A DNA stretch of 64,000 nt from Strigamia acuminata (Eukaryota > Arthropoda > Chilopoda > Geophilomorpha > Linotaeniidae): the NCBI GenBank assembly GCA_949358305.1, contig OX442314.1, forward strand, positions 35,025,608 to 35,089,607, written 5' to 3'. How positions within the stretch are numbered: position 1 is the stretch's first letter; every line of letters starts with the position of its first letter. Below, in pieces: positions 42,453 through 52,610 of the stretch. The position numbers and the translations under genes are program-made. Below the pieces are notes generated by a model. It had not been told where the DNA came from, ran no database searches, and saw nothing but the letters and a program-made list of their open reading frames with translations.

Positions 42453-42470
42453 TGTGGGCCCGTCCAGGAT
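42453..42470 (+). promoter_or_regulatory. Gypsy primer-binding site, tRNA-Pro-like
   Basis: TGTGGGCCCGTCCAGGAT lies two bases after the 5' LTR. It matches the well-known tRNA-Pro primer site used by murine leukaemia-type retroviruses at 15 of 18 positions, and resembles the site at 55236-55253. Confidence 0.6.
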
Positions 42471-44670
42471 TTTGAATTCTCTTGCGAATACTATTCTAAT
42501 TTACTGATTGTGCGAAGCACAATATTAAATGAATTTTTTCTTTCAACTAGAGGGGGAAATTTCCTTGGTCATGATTGTGACAGGGGGTCAGCAGGCGAAA
42601 CGGCCGCTAATCGCTGACCATTGGACCCTGATCAGACAAAAATTGGTGGCTTTGCATGTCCAGCTTGCCTGGGTACTGGCAAGCCGGGACTTACACTAGC
42701 CACACTTTCCAACGGTCTTCTATTCCTTTCTAGCTTAGCCTAAAAAACTGAGTGGTTGGGAGGGGAATATAATTCCAAACCTTCTTTATTATTTCTATTT
42801 CTTGGTGCGCAGCCCAAGTAAAAGTAATGGGACAGTCTGCAGCGTATTCAAACTCGATTCGTGGAGGAGGCGCGCTGGTGGCCACCAGCAAACCAAATCC
42901 CACGGGGGAGAAGCGGTCATATTCCAGGTGCCACGCTGCAATCACTGGTTCCATTATGGGCCGGGCGAGGAGGCGATGTTGAACTGAGCTTTGAGTGACA
43001 CCAAATTTCTTGTAGGACGTTTAGTCGCTTGGATGCAGGTTGCTAGCTTAGTGGTCGCTGGCGCGGGAACAGTCACGTGCGGTGAGTTGGCGTGTAGTTG
43101 GACCCGAGTAGCAGCGAAGTGTCCGCACACATGGGAAGACTGCCTTGATTTTTGTTGCGACTCATAATTTATGGGTTGCGTTGTGGCTGCTCAAGGCGCT
43201 CATCCGGGTTCACATCGGTCATAATCCTACCCTGTCCCGTGTACTGGTTGGTAGGCAACTGCAAGTTAACGTATTTAACCCAAGAGTTGCTGAAATTGGG
43301 ACACGGACAGCAGGGAGAGCTGCCGGAGGTACGGGGATACCGATGGTGAAGTGCTCAAATGGTACAGAGAGTTCGTTAGGGCGTAGGAACGATATCTGTG
43401 CGTTCAGGTAGCTACCAACTTTGAAAAAAGATTGGGAATCTAGCCTGTAACTTTTGTTTCTGAATTTTATTCACTCTTGCTTGATTTCTGGGCTACTGCA
43501 GTTTGTTAAAGGACTGTGCTCGAACCACAGTCTGGAGCAATCTCTGTAATTTGGAAATTAGTTGTTTTTACATCTTTTTCATTTTTTACTTTTTCTCTAA
43601 ACTTCCCTATCTATGATTTTCATGGTTTTCTTGGGACTCCACACCTGACAGCGGTAGTAATCACCTCAAATGCCGGGTTGTATACAGCGCCAAATGGAGG
43701 GCGATATGGCTTCACAATGGCGGCTGAAGGGTGGGACCCAAGGCGACTAGGGACAGAAGATGCATTTCCTTCTTACTTTAAGTGCAACTGACTGTTCCAC
43801 AAAAAACACCATTTCATTGGGATGAACAGACATCTCAGTGTAGGCACGTTTCTGTCGAAAGGCAGCCTCGTGCAGACTGGAATGAGTCTCCGAAAGGGGT
43901 GAGCGGGCGCGTTTGTTGGTCTCTTGGGGCAGAAGAAGAGATTGCAACAATATCCCCGTAGTGTAAATATCTGCAAAAACCTTCTGCTAAAAATTGGAAC
44001 TTTTTGAGTGTCTTTTAGATTAAAAAACACCCAGTATTTTGTAATTTTTTATTTTTATTTTCTTATCTTTCTTCCTCTGTTTCTTCTTGCGAGGCATCAA
44101 GAATCGGTTTGTCTGCGCGCTAGCGCGGTTTGATTTTGTTATTTGTTGCCAACAATGATAAAATTAACTGGTTTGAAAATTTCGAAGTTCTACAGACATG
44201 ATTTCGTGCTTTTTTAGGAAAGCACAAAAGTCATGTTTTTGTGGAATCAGACCATTTTGATCTGGTTCAGAACTTCTAGTTCCAAACAAATTTCTATTTT
44301 GCTTTCAAAAAAATGTTGTTTCTCTTCAGAAATGGAGAAAATTCGGCATTTATATTGGTCAAAGTTTTATTTTTTGTCAAAAAATCAAGATGGCGACCTG
44401 AAAACAATAGAAAAACATGTGGAAATCTCGGAATTTTCGAGAATGATTGGAATTTTAAATTTTGACATTTTCTTGGAACTCTGGGAAATCAATTCCATGA
44501 ATTAATTTAATTTTTCTACCAATGGGAAACCAGGGGGGGGAAGTGACATCACTAATCCCTCTCCCAAGAATGGCTACTTGAGCCTAATCTCCTGTCTCCT
44601 CATTGGTCGTGACTTAATTCCACTTGTTCACCTTGCAAGCTGCGGTCCTGCTTTTGGTCACATTGTGTCA
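42471..44670 (+). other. Gypsy leader, 2.2 kb
   Basis: Between the primer site and gag lies an unusually long untranslated leader with only short unrelated frames. I recognise no domain or known gene in it. Confidence 0.5.
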
Positions 44671-46272
44671 ATGCCAGCGACCAGAACTGGTAAGACCACG
44701 TGGGACTCTCCTGCACCTAATTCTTTCACACCCGCAACGGATTCAGATTTGAACGACTCGGATAATAATTCGATTGCTTCTTCAAACGACAATATGTCAA
44801 GTCCTAAAGTTAAATTGTTGGATCAAGCGATGCTTGAAACGACTTGCAACGTCTTTAATCTAGTTATCGATGATATGACAACCTACGAAGTGTGGGAAGA
44901 CACGCTTCTGAAAGTAGCCGATCACTTGGTGGAACTCCAAGACAAATCGGATAGCACTATGCGTCAATTAACGCAAACGCGCACGGAATTCGGTGATATT
45001 AGCGACCGGTTAACTCATGCTTTGCAGGAGTTAGACTCTGCGAAATTATCGAATGAAAGCTTGTTGAAGATGATAGCTAGTCAAAAAGCTATCGTTGACA
45101 GCGTGGTGGCGGCTGGACAATCGAATTTGAGAGCACAATCTGCAATCTCAAACACGATTTCTCCCACCGTGACAACACCAAACTCTGGATCCAGCACAGG
45201 CTCAACGCCTACGACTGGAAATCCTCTTTTTCTGGCTTGGGGAGAAAAGTTTCTTCACAAAACTGACCAGGCTATGCCTGCTCCCAGGCCAATGGATGAA
45301 GTAGAGCTAAGTAAACGAGTCAAATCCATTGGAATTGAAGCGTTTGCAGGGGACAAAACGAAAGCTAAGTCTTTCCTTATTGATTTAAAACGTTCTCTAC
45401 GCTTTGCTTTGCCCTATCTGAACCAAGTGCTTGCTGAGCATTTGTTTAAGTTTTTCCGAGGAGATGCGGCCACATGGTTCTCTTCTCATGCCAAAACGAA
45501 TTGGGAGGAATTCGAACATGAATTTATCACCCATTTTCGTCCGAGCGATGCGCTGCTTTTAGCAGAAATCGCTAAAACACAGCAACTGTCTCATGAGTCT
45601 GCCACCCAAGTGGTGATAAGACTCGAGAAGTTATACGCTCAATTGACTATTCCTGTGCACGAGAGCCAGCAAATTCAAAAAGTGCTGGCAATTCTGCGCC
45701 CAGCGGCCAAAAACATGGTCGCAAATGCCATTAATTTGGAGAACACTTGGGCGTCGCTCAGGAGAGCCTGCATTGCTACGGAGGCCGCGATCATAAATCA
45801 GGAAACTGTGACAAATGCAGCAATCATTGAGGCGGCAAAAACAGAAACTGTTACGCCAATTCAAAAATCCAACCAGCAAATGGTAACAATACCAAATGCT
45901 GCGGGTGGAGATAAACCGAAATTTGTTCCGTTTGGATTGAGAAATCCAAACAATAGAACACTGTTCCCTGCGCCTAAAAATGCTGCGATAGCAGCAACAA
46001 AGGCCGCAGAAGGCAACGAGAAGGCGCTAGTCCCGAGCAATAGGCTCAAAGATTATGCGACCAAACCAAGAGTTGGCGGTTGCTGGGGCTGCGGTGGCGC
46101 ACACTTTGAAAGGGATTGCCCCCTTAAAGTGGAAGCCGCTAAAGCAGCAATGGAAACAATCGCCGCTGCCCAACACAGCATGATGCAGGCTATGCTTGCA
46201 GCCAATGAATTTGGTGGCTGGCCTGACATGGCGGGAAACGAGGAGTCGCAGTCGACAGAAACCCCCGAGTAA
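44671..46272 (+). CDS. Gypsy Gag
   Basis: Gag forms the retrotransposon particle. The ATG before PATRTGKTTWDSP gives 533 aa; the frame is open further 5' but only with non-ATG starts. A serine/acid-rich N-terminus precedes a coiled-coil-like segment (QLTQTRTEFGDISDRLTHAL). The capsid region has a retrotransposon Gag core (AFAGDKTKAKSFLIDLKRSL, FFRGDAATWFSSHAKTNWEE, ITHFRPSDALLLAEIAKTQQ). One zinc knuckle, CWGCGGAHFERDC (CX2CX4HX4C), is near the C-terminus. The frame ends TAA at 46270-46272, 31 bases after a -1 slippery heptamer, so a fraction of ribosomes should continue into pol. Confidence 0.92.
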   Translation: MPATRTGKTTWDSPAPNSFTPATDSDLNDSDNNSIASSNDNMSSPKVKLLDQAMLETTCNVFNLVIDDMTTYEVWEDTLLKVADHLVELQDKSDSTMRQLTQTRTEFGDISDRLTHALQELDSAKLSNESLLKMIASQKAIVDSVVAAGQSNLRAQSAISNTISPTVTTPNSGSSTGSTPTTGNPLFLAWGEKFLHKTDQAMPAPRPMDEVELSKRVKSIGIEAFAGDKTKAKSFLIDLKRSLRFALPYLNQVLAEHLFKFFRGDAATWFSSHAKTNWEEFEHEFITHFRPSDALLLAEIAKTQQLSHESATQVVIRLEKLYAQLTIPVHESQQIQKVLAILRPAAKNMVANAINLENTWASLRRACIATEAAIINQETVTNAAIIEAAKTETVTPIQKSNQQMVTIPNAAGGDKPKFVPFGLRNPNNRTLFPAPKNAAIAATKAAEGNEKALVPSNRLKDYATKPRVGGCWGCGGAHFERDCPLKVEAAKAAMETIAAAQHSMMQAMLAANEFGGWPDMAGNEESQSTETPE

Positions 46273-46284
46273 CTGACGACTGCG
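46233..46284 (+). promoter_or_regulatory. Programmed -1 frameshift signal between gag and pol
   Basis: In the gag frame the heptamer reads G GGA AAC (46233-46239), a classic X XXY YYZ slippery site. After a 7-nt spacer comes an 8-bp perfect stem, CGCAGTCG (46247-46254) with CGACTGCG (46277-46284); it can be lengthened by GAG/CTC across one bulged T. The 22-nt loop contains the gag stop. Slipping by -1 leads into the pol frame, which is open from 46227. Pairing and phase were checked by hand; efficiency is not predictable. Confidence 0.8.
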
Positions 46285-46307
46285 CTCTCACTATTGTGTT
46301 GATTCCA

Positions 46308-49300
46308 ATGGAAGAAGACATGGAGGATGCGCTATTTGATGACATTTCATCCACAGAGCCAGATCCTCGCGTGGTTTTTTCCACAGAACCTGAAATCGAT
46401 CATGTTAACGTTGCTTTAAAGACAGGAAAGAGTATTACTCCCCTGCCTTACTTCAAAGCAACACTAAACGGTTTAAAGGTCACCGCTCTGATGGATTCTG
46501 GGGCAACCCACAGGTACATCAGCGGGGGAATGCTTAAAAAGCTAAACCTCTTGCACTTTATGACTCCATTTTTAGAAAATCGAGTTGTATACACTGGCGA
46601 TAGGCCAACACGTCCAATCGGGACAATCACGCTGTCACTCAAGTGGCGGGGTGGCGAAATCCCTGTGACATTTACTGTTCTTCCATCAGCTTCCAAATTT
46701 ATATTATTAGGTTGCTCTTGGATTATCGAAAATAGGATTGTTCTCAATCTAACAGATCGAGAATATTTCTTTCTTGATTTTCCACATGACACATTTCCCT
46801 TCGACGACCCACCATCGCCTGAAGAACTTGGAAATGCAATAATGGATCGATGGGATGCTTTGGTTGCAGAATCAAAGTCACCTTCTGTCTCCACGGCTGA
46901 TTTGAGCCAGAGACTGTTAGCAAAAAGCAATTTGTCACCAAGGCAGAGATCTCAAATCTTAACTCTTGTAGAAAAATACAGACATGTGTTTAGTGACAAA
47001 GCTGGCTGCCACCCCACGTTGGAACATCCAATTCCGACTGGAGATGCGCCTTCATTTCGATGCAAAGACCGACCAATGAATCCCAAGAAAGCTGAGATTT
47101 ATCGCGAATTGGTTGCCGAATTGCTGAGAGATGGTTGGGCCGAACCTTGCGAGGGGAGTTATAAAAATCCCCCCGTGATTGTTGCAAAGAAAGACGGAGG
47201 GTACCGCCTCTGTATTGACTTTCGCTGGCTAAATAAAATCACAATTAAGGACGTCTATCAGATGCCCTCAATTTCTATGATTTTGGCCTGTTTAGGTGGA
47301 AAAAAGTTCTTTTCTACTTTGGATTTAACTAAAGGTTATTACCAAATAAAACTTAAACCAAGTGACAAGAAGAAAACTGCTTTTTCTACTTCTGATGGAA
47401 CATACCAGTTTACTCGTATGCCTTTCGGACTGTGCAATGCACCCAGTGCGTTTCAGAGAATGATGGATCAAGTTCTTGGAACTGCACAACACAAGTGGGC
47501 ACTCGCTTACCTCGATGATATTATCATCTTTAGCGACTCATTTGAAGAACACCTTCAGCATTTAGATGACATATTGTCAAAATTAGACAAAAATAAATTG
47601 ACAGCGAGTCCGTCAAAGTCATTTATTTGCCCAGAAGAACTAAATTTTCTTGGTTTCACGATGTCAAATGGGAGTTACAGCCCAAACAACGACAAAGTGG
47701 AAGCAATTTTAAATTATCCGACCCCTTCCAGTATAAAACAACTTCAGCGTTTTATTGGAATGGTGGGTTTCTATGCTGCTCTAATTCCAAAATTGAGTAT
47801 TACTCAAAAACCATTCTTTGCCCTTCTAAAGAAAGATACAAAATGGGAATGGTCTGAAGAATGCAATGTTGCCTTCGAATATTTGAAAAATCAACTTGCA
47901 AAAGGAATTATGCTGCCTCTGCCTGATTTCGCACGCAACTTCACCATCCATACAGATGCTAGTGGCGGCGGGCTCGGAGCTGTCCTCATGCAAATTGATG
48001 ACCATGGTGCTTTAAGACCAGTTGCGTACGCCAGCAGAACTCTGCAAGGCGCGGAAAACAACTACAGCACCACCGATTTGGAATGTTTAGCTGTGGTTTG
48101 GGCGGTTGATAAGTTCAAGCCATACATTGAATATTCTGAGTACCAAGTTGAGACTGACCATCATGCTCTGAGATTTCTCATGACAATGGAAAATCCAGCT
48201 GGAAGACTGGCTAGGTGGGCAATGAAATTGCAGAATGAAAATTTCACCATCAAGTACCGAAAAGGCACCGACAATCAAGTCGCGGATGCCTTATCCAGAG
48301 TCTCTCTTGATAATGGCAATCCGTTAGAAGGAAAAGCAACTCTAACAGAGATTATAGAGCCTGTTGCTCTAGCTTATCTCACAAATGAGACCGATTACCC
48401 GATGTCTTTCGAGAACATTATATTACAGCAGCGTGCAGATAAACATCTTTCAAAACTAATCGAATGGTTGGAATTGGATGATGGACAACCTCGACCAGAA
48501 CTTCCTAAGTTCTTGGAAGAAAGGCAGTACGACTGCACACTCACTAGAAAAGGAATGCTTATTATTTATGCACCCTTTAAAACTGATTTCTTTGTGGAGG
48601 AAGAGGATTTGGGAATTGGATTTAAAATCTTTATTCCACCATCTCTGCAACTCGCAGCACTTCAACTAATTCACGACCATCCGATGGCTGGTCACGGAGG
48701 AGTTGAAGTAACTCTAGAGCGATTGAAAAGAGTTTATTTCTGGCCTGGCATGCAAAAAGAAGTAAAACTTCATGTAGCAAGCTGCAATCGCTGCCAACGC
48801 TGCAAACCGATTCAGAGAAAACCAAAGGGATTGATGGTCCCAACTTCTCCAAAAATTGGTCGTTTTGAGAAGATAGGAATCGATCTAATAGGTCCATTAC
48901 CTAGAACCTCGAACAGAAATCGCTTCATTCTAGTTGTGGTGGATTATGCCACCGGCTGGATGGAAGCTACACCGCTGAGATCCGCCAAAATGACTGCAAT
49001 TGCACCAATTTTAAAACGATTTTTCAGCTGTCATGGGTGCCCCCGTTTCATGTTGAGCGATAATGGCCCCCAATTCATTTCTGACGTGTTTCAGACTCTC
49101 TGTGACGATGCAGGGGTTGTGCCAATTAAAGCAACGCCTTACCATCCCCAGACTAACCTGACTGAGCGCGTAAACAGGAATATCAAGATTATGCTTCGAA
49201 TTTTTACATTTGAGCACGATCACTGGGACAGATGCATCGACCAGATAAATTTTGCTTTGCATTCTGCCCCAAATGTGTCTACCGGTTTTACACCAGCAAT

Positions 49301-50006
49301 GCTGACGTATGGCAGGGAATTGCGACCATTTTGGGATAATCGAGATGTGTCTTATGACACCCCATTCGACCCAAATAGGCCCTACGACGCTGTCAGAATG
49401 CTAGTCGCTAGACACCGTACTCTGATTGCTGCAGCTCTTAAAAATAAGAGTCTGGCCCAAGCAAAACAGAAAACTTACTACGATCAACACCGCAGCGACG
49501 ATAAGTTCGAAATTGGAGACTTGGTTCTACTAAAGACCCACCCATTGTCCAATGCTGCTAATCGATATGCTGCGTCCCTTGAGGATCGCTTTGAAGGACC
49601 TTATGTAATAACTAAAGTCTTTAACAACAATGCGTATGCCCTTGCGAAACCAATAACTTTGCAAGCGAGGGGTACACACAACATTGTAAAACTCAGGAGA
49701 TTCATCCCCTCAGAAGAAAAGGCTGAATGGCCCATTTTAGATAAGGAAGATGAAGAAGTTCTTGAAAACCAACCTGTGGACACTGGAACAGCAACAATAT
49801 TGCCAACTCCAGTGCAACCAACGGAATCTGGTATCGCAACTAAGTTGCCAACACCAGTAAAACCTTTTGGGAAACCAAAAAGAATAAAACCCTTGCTGTT
49901 GCCACAAGTGGATTCACAAAAACCCACGACGGCTCGACCAAAACCAAATTCGGACTCAAATAGACCTTCGAGAAATCACGTTTTACCGATCCGATATCGG
50001 GATTGA
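46308..50006 (+). CDS. Gypsy Pol (protease, RT, RNase H, integrase)
   Basis: The frame encodes all replication enzymes. Numbering from 46296: aspartic protease LMDSGATHRY at about 66; RT with DGGYRLCIDFRWLN, FTRMPFGLCNAP and YLDDIIIF at about 405; RNase H with TIHTDASGGGLGAV at about 553 and a DALSR end; integrase zinc domain (HDHPMAGHGG, CNRCQRC) at about 793-830; DDE core with IGIDLIGPLP at about 860, LSDNGPQF at about 920 and the downstream Glu in TERVNRNIK; then a GPYVITKVF (GPY/F) module at about 1100. The product is probably made as Gag-Pol by the -1 signal, because the first ATG (46308) comes after the gag stop. No stops interrupt it. Confidence 0.95.
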   Translation: MEEDMEDALFDDISSTEPDPRVVFSTEPEIDHVNVALKTGKSITPLPYFKATLNGLKVTALMDSGATHRYISGGMLKKLNLLHFMTPFLENRVVYTGDRPTRPIGTITLSLKWRGGEIPVTFTVLPSASKFILLGCSWIIENRIVLNLTDREYFFLDFPHDTFPFDDPPSPEELGNAIMDRWDALVAESKSPSVSTADLSQRLLAKSNLSPRQRSQILTLVEKYRHVFSDKAGCHPTLEHPIPTGDAPSFRCKDRPMNPKKAEIYRELVAELLRDGWAEPCEGSYKNPPVIVAKKDGGYRLCIDFRWLNKITIKDVYQMPSISMILACLGGKKFFSTLDLTKGYYQIKLKPSDKKKTAFSTSDGTYQFTRMPFGLCNAPSAFQRMMDQVLGTAQHKWALAYLDDIIIFSDSFEEHLQHLDDILSKLDKNKLTASPSKSFICPEELNFLGFTMSNGSYSPNNDKVEAILNYPTPSSIKQLQRFIGMVGFYAALIPKLSITQKPFFALLKKDTKWEWSEECNVAFEYLKNQLAKGIMLPLPDFARNFTIHTDASGGGLGAVLMQIDDHGALRPVAYASRTLQGAENNYSTTDLECLAVVWAVDKFKPYIEYSEYQVETDHHALRFLMTMENPAGRLARWAMKLQNENFTIKYRKGTDNQVADALSRVSLDNGNPLEGKATLTEIIEPVALAYLTNETDYPMSFENIILQQRADKHLSKLIEWLELDDGQPRPELPKFLEERQYDCTLTRKGMLIIYAPFKTDFFVEEEDLGIGFKIFIPPSLQLAALQLIHDHPMAGHGGVEVTLERLKRVYFWPGMQKEVKLHVASCNRCQRCKPIQRKPKGLMVPTSPKIGRFEKIGIDLIGPLPRTSNRNRFILVVVDYATGWMEATPLRSAKMTAIAPILKRFFSCHGCPRFMLSDNGPQFISDVFQTLCDDAGVVPIKATPYHPQTNLTERVNRNIKIMLRIFTFEHDHWDRCIDQINFALHSAPNVSTGFTPAMLTYGRELRPFWDNRDVSYDTPFDPNRPYDAVRMLVARHRTLIAAALKNKSLAQAKQKTYYDQHRSDDKFEIGDLVLLKTHPLSNAANRYAASLEDRFEGPYVITKVFNNNAYALAKPITLQARGTHNIVKLRRFIPSEEKAEWPILDKEDEEVLENQPVDTGTATILPTPVQPTESGIATKLPTPVKPFGKPKRIKPLLLPQVDSQKPTTARPKPNSDSNRPSRNHVLPIRYRD

Positions 50007-50227
50007 CCGCTAGGTGACACTTCAAATCGGGAGACCCATTTGGACCAATCACAGACTGTTTACAAAACATCTGCGGTCCATACGCCAATTAAACGTTCGC
50101 GAAACGTCTTCCGGTTCTATACTTAGCCACCACCATTCGTTGTCCAAATCACTTATTCGCTGCGATCGCCACTGACCAGTCGTGTGGAACTTCTCTGGAA
50201 AATCGAAACGAAAAGATTGGAAAAACG

Positions 50228-51493
50228 ATGGAAAATCACCGAAACAACGAATGGGTTCAGTGCCCAATCTGTAACGGCTTCGGCTACATCACGCTGTGGA
50301 ATCTATCGCGGATCCCGTGCATGAACTGCGGCGGAGACGAAATCGTTCTGGCGGACCAACCACTCGAGGAATGGTTCGTCATGTTCATGACGCTGCCCGG
50401 TCAGCCGATTCCACAACATCACCGACAAATTAACTGGATGCGCGTCCGATCGCGCACAGACCGCGAAAGGGAAGTCGCAGACAGGGAACAAGCGAGTGCG
50501 GCGAATGCCACACCGACGGAACCCCCAAAGAAAAGACAGAAAACGGCAACAAAGAGCGTACGCTCTCAACCGCCGCCGACTGCCTCTACCAATATTTCTA
50601 CGAAGAAACCCGCAGCGACGACGTCGCAGAAGGTTCTTCGTCCGCCACATAAGCCATTTGTGCTTAAAAAGAAGGCTGCCGAGGAGACAAAAGCGACCGT
50701 ACAAAGTACCGTCGCCCCAACTCCTCACCAACCACCGACCGCCCGTCCAAACATTTCGGAGAAATTGCTGGAAATGCGACGACTTGTGGCGATCGAAAAT
50801 CCTACGTTGAGTGAACGAAGCGTGAACACCGAAGCAAAAATTCGGTACAGAGCGAAAAAACACGCGGACCATAAGGACCGAATGGCGAAAAGAGACGCCG
50901 AGAAAGCGGCTCATCAGCAATTGACTGCGCCATCGGCCACAATCACATCGAATGCGCCACGCGCACTCGTTAAGAAAATCCCAGCTCAAACGGAAAAAAC
51001 TCCCGATGAGCTACGAACAGCTTGGGCGGGACAGTACGGTCCTCAACCAATCCAAGGTATTGTGAACCTGATCCCGACCAAAGCCACGGCGGCCGCAATC
51101 GCTTTTCCAGCGGCCTGCCAACTACCGCAAACGATGTTTGGTGCCAATACAGCGGCGACGCCGGCTGTCATTATGCCGCCGATGGTTGGAGAACGCCCGA
51201 CGAACGTCGTGTTCCAGGGATTCGCGGATCCTCCACCAGTTTGCGACAACAATGTAGTCACCACCGAAGCAACGATCGAGACCGCGATGCAGATTGACGG
51301 CGCACCGAACGAGGAGTCGCACACACCGCCACCACCACCGCCAGTCGTTCCCGAGCCCAAAGCTACCGCCGTGAAAAAGAAGTCGAATAAGAAGTCACGC
51401 AAGAAGCTAGCAGAAGAATTCGTCGACGACAAAACTGAAGAAGAGCCAAAAACCGACGATACGCCACCCACACCGGGGAAATCGCTGCAGTGA
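50228..51493 (+). CDS. Gypsy third ORF, CXXCXGXG zinc-motif protein
   Basis: This 421-aa frame occupies the place where envelope genes sit in some Gypsy elements, but it has no signal peptide, transmembrane span or fusion peptide and is not an env. Residues about 12-36 carry CPICNGFGY, then CMNCGG, a CXXCXGXG plus CXXCXG pair like half of a DnaJ zinc region. The middle is basic and low-complexity (PPKKRQKTATK, RYRAKKHADHKDRMAKRDAE), suggesting nucleic-acid binding or nuclear entry. A proline run (HTPPPPPPVVPEP) and a lysine-rich then acidic tail follow. An ORF with the same motif and layout lies at 62655-63941 in another LTR element. Function unknown. Confidence 0.8.
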   Translation: MENHRNNEWVQCPICNGFGYITLWNLSRIPCMNCGGDEIVLADQPLEEWFVMFMTLPGQPIPQHHRQINWMRVRSRTDREREVADREQASAANATPTEPPKKRQKTATKSVRSQPPPTASTNISTKKPAATTSQKVLRPPHKPFVLKKKAAEETKATVQSTVAPTPHQPPTARPNISEKLLEMRRLVAIENPTLSERSVNTEAKIRYRAKKHADHKDRMAKRDAEKAAHQQLTAPSATITSNAPRALVKKIPAQTEKTPDELRTAWAGQYGPQPIQGIVNLIPTKATAAAIAFPAACQLPQTMFGANTAATPAVIMPPMVGERPTNVVFQGFADPPPVCDNNVVTTEATIETAMQIDGAPNEESHTPPPPPPVVPEPKATAVKKKSNKKSRKKLAEEFVDDKTEEEPKTDDTPPTPGKSLQ

Positions 51494-51987
51494 AGTTTTC
51501 GCCGTCGTTTTAAAGGAGATTTTGGCCAAGCCTGTTAAGACTTTTATAGTGCCAGAAATAATTTTTTTTATTGTCAAAACAAGTTTTTTTTTATTATTAT
51601 TCCAAAGTGTTAAAATTAGCATACTTACCTTTTAAATGTTAAATGGATTCAATAACTACAAATGTTAGATTTTAAAGTTCAAAAAGTGTTTTTTATTCAT
51701 ATATATTTTTAAATTACAAGTGTTATTTTACATTTTTATTTTTCAATAGTGTTTAAATTGTACAAGTTTTCCATCCTGGGGGTAAGTGTGTATGTGTTCC
51801 TTTGTAGTGTTGTTATTTTCCCAAGTGCATTCCTACCGGTGATCTTCGTTCTAGCTGATGGCTCGTCCGAAATATGGTAATCTGATAATCTGAAAAAAGA
51901 AAAGTAATGCGATGTGTTAACTTTCAACAACCACTTCAGTGACTGCGTTGTACCCCCTCGTACTTACCTTTTTCCAGGGGGGGGAAA
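51494..51987 (+). other. Gypsy 3' untranslated region and purine tract
   Basis: AT-rich non-coding DNA between the third ORF and the 3' LTR. It ends in the polypurine tract AGGGGGGGGAAA at about 51976-51987, which primes plus-strand synthesis. Confidence 0.75.
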
Positions 51988-52610
51988 TGTGACCAGCTGC
52001 CCCTGCGCACGGGTCGCTGCACTGCAACGGCAATGCACTTGGCGCAGCTCCAGCGCCTCTCGTATCTCGCGCAGCCTGTTGCGGTCCCCCGCAACCAGGT
52101 GGAGCTGCGGGCCTTTGGTCAAGCAGGATCGGGCCCCGGAAGTCGCCCTTCCGGAAGTGGTTGGTCCCCGTAGGGACAAGAGAGTTGTTGATCAACCAGC
52201 AAGGCGAACGGTCGTGTTGCGACCGCCTCCGAAACTGGCTATTGAGATAACCCAAACTATCGGCGTGGCGATGATATCGCCCGCCGGGACCTGAGCGTCC
52301 AGTTGCGCCACGTCCGCCGGACGTTAACCGTAACTTCGGCGGCGTGGCCCAAAACCGATTACCGACCTCGTGTGTCATGGCGGCCGATGGCCGCCGTGCC
52401 ACGCGGTCTGATTAGGGGCGGTTCGAAGGAACCGCCGCCTTGGGAAATACACTATGGGACACTACAATCATACCCCTAGACATCTAATAAAGCCATAACT
52501 AAAACTATATTGTGTCTCCGTGTATTTCGTGGTTTGTTTTATCGTGTGTGTTGCGTCCAGCGCCTCCGTGGCTCTCCCCCGACCACGTGGCGTCCGTCCG
52601 AACACTCACA
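51988..52610 (+). repeat. Gypsy 3' LTR
   Basis: The 623-bp copy appears identical to 41828-42450 and is followed by ATTC (52611-52614), after which family U coding sequence resumes. Confidence 0.95.

Larger units (their letters stand above)
41828..52610 (+). mobile_element. Full-length Gypsy LTR retrotransposon with a third ORF
   Basis: A 10,783-bp element has 623-bp LTRs that look identical by eye, a 4-bp target duplication ATTC (41824-41827 and 52611-52614), a tRNA-Pro-like primer site, a long leader, gag, pol, an extra ORF and a purine tract (AGGGGGGGGAAA) touching the 3' LTR. All three frames are open, so it is a very recent and probably competent insertion. It splits family U copy 3. 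Confidence 0.96.

Noticed and set aside
43145-43950. Short open frames in the Gypsy leader
   Set aside because: They are short, unrelated to known proteins and on both strands; there is no evidence they are translated.
50228-51493. Envelope gene, which would make the Gypsy element an errantivirus-like element
   Set aside because: There is no signal peptide, hydrophobic membrane anchor or cleavage site; the protein is basic and low-complexity with a zinc motif.
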